Source: Nitrospiraceae bacterium UBA6905
GTDB taxonomy: Bacteria > Nitrospirota > Thermodesulfovibrionia > Thermodesulfovibrionales > UBA6898
DNA length: 64,000 nt
Direction of reading: 5' to 3'
Assembly (NCBI GenBank): GCA_002451165.1
Contig: DKBH01000104.1
Span: 1-64,000 of the forward strand
The position numbers and the translations under genes are program-made. Shown here piece after piece: positions 61,638-64,000 of this stretch (positions within the stretch are counted from its first letter, which is position 1; each line of letters starts with the position of its first letter). The notes under the pieces are model-generated. The model was given only the letters and a program-made list of their open reading frames with translations, did no database searches and had not been told where the DNA came from.

Positions 61638-62924
61638 ATGACTGTAGCGAGAAGAGTATTTGAATTTCTTAAGATGGGCTCTCAGGCCCATGCACAGTGG
61701 GACTATGAAGTGTCCATGAGCATCCTGAAAAACAGAAAAAAGATCCTGATTCTTTTGGCTCTCCTGCTTCCCATCTGTGTTGTCTCCTTTCTCGAGGCTG
61801 GCGATATGCTCGGCAGCAAGACTGCCTATGCACCGGCATTTTACTCAACCAATATCTTTCTTATCTCGATCGCTATCGGTCTCTGCGCAGGGTTGATCAC
61901 CGGCTGTATCGGAGCAGGCGGCGGCTTTGTCATCACGCCGGCACTTATGGCGGCAGGGGTAAAAGGCATCCTTGCTGTGGGAACTGACCTGTTTCACATC
62001 TTTGCCAAGGCGATCATGGGAACGGCCGTTCACAAGAAACTGGGAAATGTCTCGGTCAAACTGGCCATCGCTTTCCTGGTCGGCTCCGGCGGTGGAACCT
62101 TCATTGGGGGATATATCAACAAGTCATTGTATGATTATGATCCACTTCTCAGCGAAGCATTCATCAGTCTGGTCTATGCCGTGCTGCTCGGCTTCCTTGG
62201 TTTCTATGCGCTGAACGATTTCCTTCGGGCACGCAGGTTAAAAGAGAGCGGTCATGCCCATGGAAGCAGCTCACAGGGGCTGACAGACCTCGCCGTCAAG
62301 GTTCAAAAGGTGAAGGTGGCCCCGATGATCAGTTTTGATGAGGATTTCGTCCCGGGAGGCAGAAGAATATCGGGCGTGATCGTTGCTCTGGGCGGCGTTG
62401 TCGTGGGACTCATGGCGGCGATCATGGGAGTCGGCGGCGGTTTCATCACCTTTCCTATGTTCGTCTATGTCTTTGGCATTTCGTCTATGACAACCGTGGG
62501 AACAGATATCCTGCAGATTATTTTTACCGCGGGTTTGGCAGCCATCCCCCAGTATGCGATCTACGGCTATGTCTTTTATACCCTCGCCATGGGCATGCTC
62601 CTGGGGTCGCTCATCGGCATCCAGGTCGGTGCCTTGACGACCAAAGTCGTTAAGGGCATCCATATCAGGGGCTTTTACGCCGTATCCATCCTTGCGGGTT
62701 TTATTAACAGGATTGCAACTCTTCCGAAGAAGATGGTGGAACTTGAGATGGTGAACATCTCCAAGCCGGTAGTCAGTACGATCGAGTCTGTTGGGAATGT
62801 CATCTTCTGGGTTGTGGTAGGCTTCTTTGCAGTCTGGGTCATCGGCAAGTTCATTACAAACATCAGCACGCTCCGCGGCGAAGAGGAAAGTGTCGCGCCA
62901 GTTCTGGTAAAGGAGGAGGCATAA
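61638..62924 (+). CDS. Second TauE/SafE-family permease
   Basis: The start is ATG 61638 after AAGGAGG, giving 428 residues. A cytoplasmic N-terminal stretch (about 35 residues, ending DYEVSMSILKNRKK) precedes helix 1 (ILILLALLLPICVVSFL). The two half motifs are ITGCIGAGGGFVITPALMAA and IMGVGGGFITFPMFVYVFG, and a loop of about 60 residues between the halves includes VKVAPMISFDEDFVPGGRR. It is longer than the first permease and of a different subtype. The next gene starts one base after its stop codon. Confidence 0.92.
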   Translation: MTVARRVFEFLKMGSQAHAQWDYEVSMSILKNRKKILILLALLLPICVVSFLEAGDMLGSKTAYAPAFYSTNIFLISIAIGLCAGLITGCIGAGGGFVITPALMAAGVKGILAVGTDLFHIFAKAIMGTAVHKKLGNVSVKLAIAFLVGSGGGTFIGGYINKSLYDYDPLLSEAFISLVYAVLLGFLGFYALNDFLRARRLKESGHAHGSSSQGLTDLAVKVQKVKVAPMISFDEDFVPGGRRISGVIVALGGVVVGLMAAIMGVGGGFITFPMFVYVFGISSMTTVGTDILQIIFTAGLAAIPQYAIYGYVFYTLAMGMLLGSLIGIQVGALTTKVVKGIHIRGFYAVSILAGFINRIATLPKKMVELEMVNISKPVVSTIESVGNVIFWVVVGFFAVWVIGKFITNISTLRGEEESVAPVLVKEEA

Positions 62925-62925
62925 C

Positions 62926-63636
62926 ATGATGATAAAAAATAAGAAAATGTTCAGTATCGGGGCCTTCGCAGCAACAACGTTCTTAGGAGTGCTCTTGCTT
63001 ATATTCTCGCCTGTCTTTTCGGGTAAAAACGGGCTTGAGTTCGCCGACGACAGTTTTAACCGACTCTCGAAGGGATCGTCGTACTTCATACCCAAAGTCG
63101 CCAAATCTGTTGAGACGCTCAGCGGCAAGCAACTGAAGCAGGAGATCACGTTCGACAAGCCAGAGGATGCGACAGACACTGCCAAGCTCTTTGCTGCTGC
63201 GGGGGCGAAAGCCGAAGTCAGGGGTGCTGCCCTTTCTCTCGAAGGCGATATTGCCACCATTCTCAGGAGCACGCTGGGTGACGCTGACGCAATGTTCAAT
63301 AATGACGGCAAATCCGTTTCTGAAAAATACGGCATGGATGAGAAGAAGGCAATGAAAAACTGGTGGACAGCACTGGGCAAAATCGAGAAGAACCTGAAGA
63401 AAGAAAAGAAGGTTGCTGAAGCCAAGTGCGTCTCAGATGTCAACAAGAAGGCGATTGAACCGGCATATAACTTCTATAAGATCGAGGGCGAAAAAGTCTC
63501 AGACCATGCCGGCATGATGTCCGGACTCCTGGTATTCTACGTCGCCTACACCATGTGGTGGGGATATTCGATCTTCTATCTCTTTGATGGTCTGGGCCTT
63601 AGCATGAAGAAGGCAAAGGTGAAGAAGGAGGCGTAA
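62926..63636 (+). CDS. Uncharacterised membrane-anchored protein next to the second TauE permease
   Basis: I do not recognise this 236-residue family. It has an N-terminal helix (FSIGAFAATTFLGVLLLIFS), a largely charged domain of about 150 residues that probably faces the periplasm (GSSYFIPKVAKSVETLSGKQ, ATILRSTLGDADAMFNNDGK), and a C-terminal helix (GMMSGLLVFYVAYTMWWGYS). The short lysine-rich tail would be cytoplasmic. One cysteine (AKCVSD) lies in the domain. Tight spacing with the permease suggests a shared complex, perhaps a substrate-binding or gating partner. Confidence 0.6.
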   Translation: MMIKNKKMFSIGAFAATTFLGVLLLIFSPVFSGKNGLEFADDSFNRLSKGSSYFIPKVAKSVETLSGKQLKQEITFDKPEDATDTAKLFAAAGAKAEVRGAALSLEGDIATILRSTLGDADAMFNNDGKSVSEKYGMDEKKAMKNWWTALGKIEKNLKKEKKVAEAKCVSDVNKKAIEPAYNFYKIEGEKVSDHAGMMSGLLVFYVAYTMWWGYSIFYLFDGLGLSMKKAKVKKEA

Positions 63637-63667
63637 TGCCTCCCTCGTATACTCCGGGCAGATAATC

Positions 63668-64000
63668 ATGGAACGATATAGAAAGATACTGGTTGCGGTG
63701 GACGGTTCTGAATCGAGTAAGAATGCCTTCCGGCAGACCTGCAGGATCGTGCGCCATGATCATAGCTGGATAACGGCAGTCGTGGTCATACCCCCGTACC
63801 AGGACCAGTTCCAGACGCTCAGTATCAAGGAAAAAGCCAGCCGGGAACTGCAAGATGAGGGGAATAAGATTATTGAGGATATCCAAAGCATCTCCCGGGA
63901 AGAGGACGTCTATGTGAAGTTCAGGCTTGAAGAAGGCAGCCCCGTGGACACCATCCTCGATATTGCAGAGGAGCATTTCTTCGACCTCGTAGTGACCGGC
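63668..64000 (+). CDS. Universal stress protein, cut by the window end
   Basis: An ATG at 63668 opens a frame that is still open at base 64000 (111 codons). It reads MERYRKILVAVDGSESSKNA, a typical UspA start, and continues through VTAVVV-like and GSPVDTILDIAEEHFFDLVV to TG. The ATP-binding loop would lie just beyond the end. It follows the uncharacterised membrane protein by 31 bases. Confidence 0.85.
   Translation, partial: MERYRKILVAVDGSESSKNAFRQTCRIVRHDHSWITAVVVIPPYQDQFQTLSIKEKASRELQDEGNKIIEDIQSISREEDVYVKFRLEEGSPVDTILDIAEEHFFDLVVTG

Noticed and set aside
62271..63446. Minus-strand frame of 391 codons opposite the TauE and membrane-protein genes
   Set aside because: It is antisense to genes with clear ribosome-binding sites and domains. 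The sequence is low in complexity and has no match to a family.
1..64000. CRISPR arrays, insertion sequences or integrase-linked attachment sites
   Set aside because: No regularly spaced repeats, no transposase and no flanking direct repeats were seen. The only recombinase is the housekeeping XerC.

Overview
The window comes from a diderm (Gram-negative) bacterium with moderate GC. It has an Omp85 protein, a TamB-like protein, SurA_N, TolC-type and FadL-type outer-membrane proteins, RND efflux and sigma54-type regulation. The gene mix includes AmmeMemoRadiSam protein B, a GYD-domain protein, TusA, a three-domain NifU with NifS, HslUV, TrmFO, an FmdE-like protein and TauE/SafE permeases with universal stress proteins. 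This points to a sulfur-cycling lineage such as Nitrospirota or Desulfobacterota. The phylum is an inference from gene content, because no rRNA is present.

Layout. 1-3734 (minus): a small membrane protein, a solute-symporter/histidine-kinase fusion, a two-CBS protein and the first 23 codons of a membrane transporter. 3987-7342 (minus): rplI, dnaB, an AmrB/MEMO protein and a PilZ-like protein; a FadL-type porin diverges from rplI and ends in a strong terminator. 8795-15585 (minus): galU, lon, thiL, a DUF2062 protein, rimO and a site-2 protease, preceded by tRNA-Leu(UAA). 15959-18712: tusA and a GYD protein (minus), then nifU-nifS (plus). 18913-34056 (minus): a long run in which a Cus-type metal efflux operon (YtkA-like, TolC, adaptor, RND pump) is followed by trmFO, xerC, hslV, hslU, rlpA-like, fmdE-like, argB, a divergent groES, rmuC and mtgA. 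34766-38589: a DksA-like gene convergent with aspC-era-bfn-recO. 38746-53930: a nitronate monooxygenase gene on the plus strand, then on the minus strand a MacAB-like exporter, glnD, tamB, a seven-POTRA Omp85, a SurA_N protein and an MFS permease.

The most distinctive region is 54447-64000, an accessory block for anion (probably sulfite or organosulfonate) export and stress. A GntR/HutC regulator heads a TauE/SafE permease, a small DUF1634-like membrane protein and two universal stress proteins. A sensor kinase and a sigma54 activator lie in the opposite direction. A second unit then encodes a divergent Usp, a second TauE/SafE permease, an uncharacterised periplasmic protein and another Usp that runs off the end. 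The intergenic DNA carries matched TTGC-N5-GCAA dyads and a candidate -24/-12 promoter between the two-component genes and the second unit.

A recurring signal is a set of first-in-operon genes with no visible Shine-Dalgarno, whose best -10 hexamer ends 5 to 10 bases before the start codon (GntR regulator, sensor kinase, SLC5-kinase operon, nifU, nitronate monooxygenase). This suggests leaderless or near-leaderless mRNAs. All functions are read from sequence motifs by eye; no database search was run.
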